From: Hyphomicrobiales bacterium
GTDB taxonomy: Bacteria > Pseudomonadota > Alphaproteobacteria > Rhizobiales > Rhizobiaceae
Assembly: GCA_900472625.1 (NCBI GenBank)
Contig: UCIT01000001.1
Coordinates: forward strand, 62,001 to 126,000
Reading direction: 5' to 3'
Length of the DNA: 64,000 bases
The translations under genes and the position numbers were made by a program. Positions 63,370 to 64,000 of this stretch are shown piece after piece. Under the pieces are notes generated by a model. That model made no database searches. It saw nothing but the letters and a program-made list of their open reading frames with translations, and was not told the DNA's origin. Numbering within the stretch: the first letter of the stretch is position 1; the number at the start of each line of letters is the position of its first letter.

Positions 63370-64000
63370 ATGAACGGACGGTACGTGCGCCCCGACCCCG
63401 ATCGCAGTGCAAAACTGCCGGGAAGGAATGCCAAGCCGAAATACGGCGCCATGCTCATGGAACTGGAGCAGCGCATCGCCTTCGACGCTGCCGGTGCGGC
63501 GACAGTCGAGAAGTCTCAGGAGAAGGCGCATCAGGATCAGGCCGACCATGGCGATGCCGATACCACGGCGCATGACGGCGCGAGCGATGGACACGAAGCG
63601 CTGGTTTCGGCGCTGGTCGATCACCAGGCAGCATCCGCAGTGCCGGATACATCTGCTGTCGCTCAGCCGCGCCAGGTGGTCGTGGTCGATTCGTCCGTTC
63701 CCGACTACCAATCGCTCGTCAAGGATCTCGGCGAGAACTTCAAAGTCCTCGTAGTCGGTCCATATGAAAACGGCGTCCATGAACTGGCCGAGACCTTGGC
63801 CTCGATGCACGATGTCGAGGCGATCCATATCATATCGCATGGTAAGGACGGTTTCCTGCAGCTCGGCACGTCGTCTCTGACGACGAACACGATGGCGACG
63901 GACTATGCCGCCGACCTGACGTCGATGCGGGCATCGCTGACGGCTGATGCAGACATTCTGGTTTATGGCTGCAATTTCGCCGAAGGCGAGGCCGGCGCAA
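63370..64000 (+). CDS. Large surface protein, N-terminal part: LEPR-like leader and DUF4347 (runs off window)
   Basis: The frame from ATG 63370 (GGAGGAAA just upstream) stays open for all 210 complete codons to the window edge, so the protein is much longer. Residues 31-41 read ELEQRIAFDAA, resembling the LEPRxLxDAA leader (LEPR-XLL type) found at the start of giant bacterial surface proteins. A Asp/His/Ala-rich linker follows, then DUF4347 at about 101-210: VVVVDSSVPDYQSL, IHIISHGKDGFLQLG and DILVYGCNFAEGEAG. There is no Sec signal peptide. Proteins of this type usually carry long repeat arrays and C-terminal export signals for type I-like secretion. The divergent TolC-HlyD-HlyD-M50 operon is the likely exporter. 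Confidence 0.9.
   Translation, partial: MNGRYVRPDPDRSAKLPGRNAKPKYGAMLMELEQRIAFDAAGAATVEKSQEKAHQDQADHGDADTTAHDGASDGHEALVSALVDHQAASAVPDTSAVAQPRQVVVVDSSVPDYQSLVKDLGENFKVLVVGPYENGVHELAETLASMHDVEAIHIISHGKDGFLQLGTSSLTTNTMATDYAADLTSMRASLTADADILVYGCNFAEGEAGA

Noticed and set aside
1..64000. CRISPR arrays, tRNA/rRNA genes, insertion sequences or phage genes
   Set aside because: I found no regularly spaced repeats, cloverleaf-like sequences, transposase motifs or structural phage genes on either strand.

Overview
The window looks like a chromosome or large-replicon segment of a plant-associated alphaproteobacterium, most likely Rhizobiaceae. The clues are a BcsN-type cellulose operon, a DUF982 gene, duplicated peptide-type ABC transporters, a tripartite tricarboxylate transporter, a plant-responsive type of LuxR solo, and GC-rich coding sequence separated by short AT-rich gaps. 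I see no tRNA, rRNA, CRISPR array, insertion sequence or prophage. The assignment rests on gene content only.

Layout. (1) 1-8274, minus strand: a putative organosulfur locus with an acyl-CoA-dehydrogenase-like flavoprotein (cut by the window edge), two luciferase-like (LLM) monooxygenases and a complete peptide-type ABC importer. (2) 8850-17406, minus strand: a biotin/methionine-sulfoxide-reductase-like molybdoenzyme and a D-lactate-dehydrogenase-like flavoprotein. An intrinsic terminator separates them from an upstream unit of 2-hydroxyacid dehydrogenase, TctB-TctA-TctC importer and a DsbA-fold isomerase. A CapA-like protein (17652, plus) diverges from that unit, and a TetR regulator follows it. 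(3) 19696-27556: a LuxR solo flanked by two proline-iminopeptidase-like hydrolases, with a peptide ABC importer in the same transcription unit as the second hydrolase. The LuxR pocket carries the Met/Trp replacements known from plant-responsive solos, and two related 18-bp dyads lie upstream of the two hydrolases. (4) 27734-30921: a tail-specific protease and an exported dienelactone-hydrolase-like enzyme. (5) 31086-40251, minus strand: cellulose operon bcsN-bcsA-bcsB-bcsZ-TPR gene with overlapping reading frames. (6) 40844-45174: an RND efflux adaptor and pump closed by a strong terminator. (7) 45330-47570: small secreted and small rhizobial-type genes. (8) 47878-55159, minus strand: a very long, divergent glutamate synthase large subunit carrying an apparent one-base deletion, translationally coupled to a CysJ-type NADPH flavoprotein. 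A DapA-family lyase diverges from it at 55777. (9) 57182-64000: a TolC-HlyD-HlyD-M50/HlyD export cluster divergent from the start of a large surface protein (LEPR-like leader plus DUF4347), which runs off the window.

The most interesting systems are the LuxR-solo/peptidase/ABC signalling island (3), the putative ABC-ATPase-free export system for a giant DUF4347 protein (9), and the GltB-like/CysJ-like pair (8), which suggests an unusual electron route into a glutamate-synthase-like enzyme.
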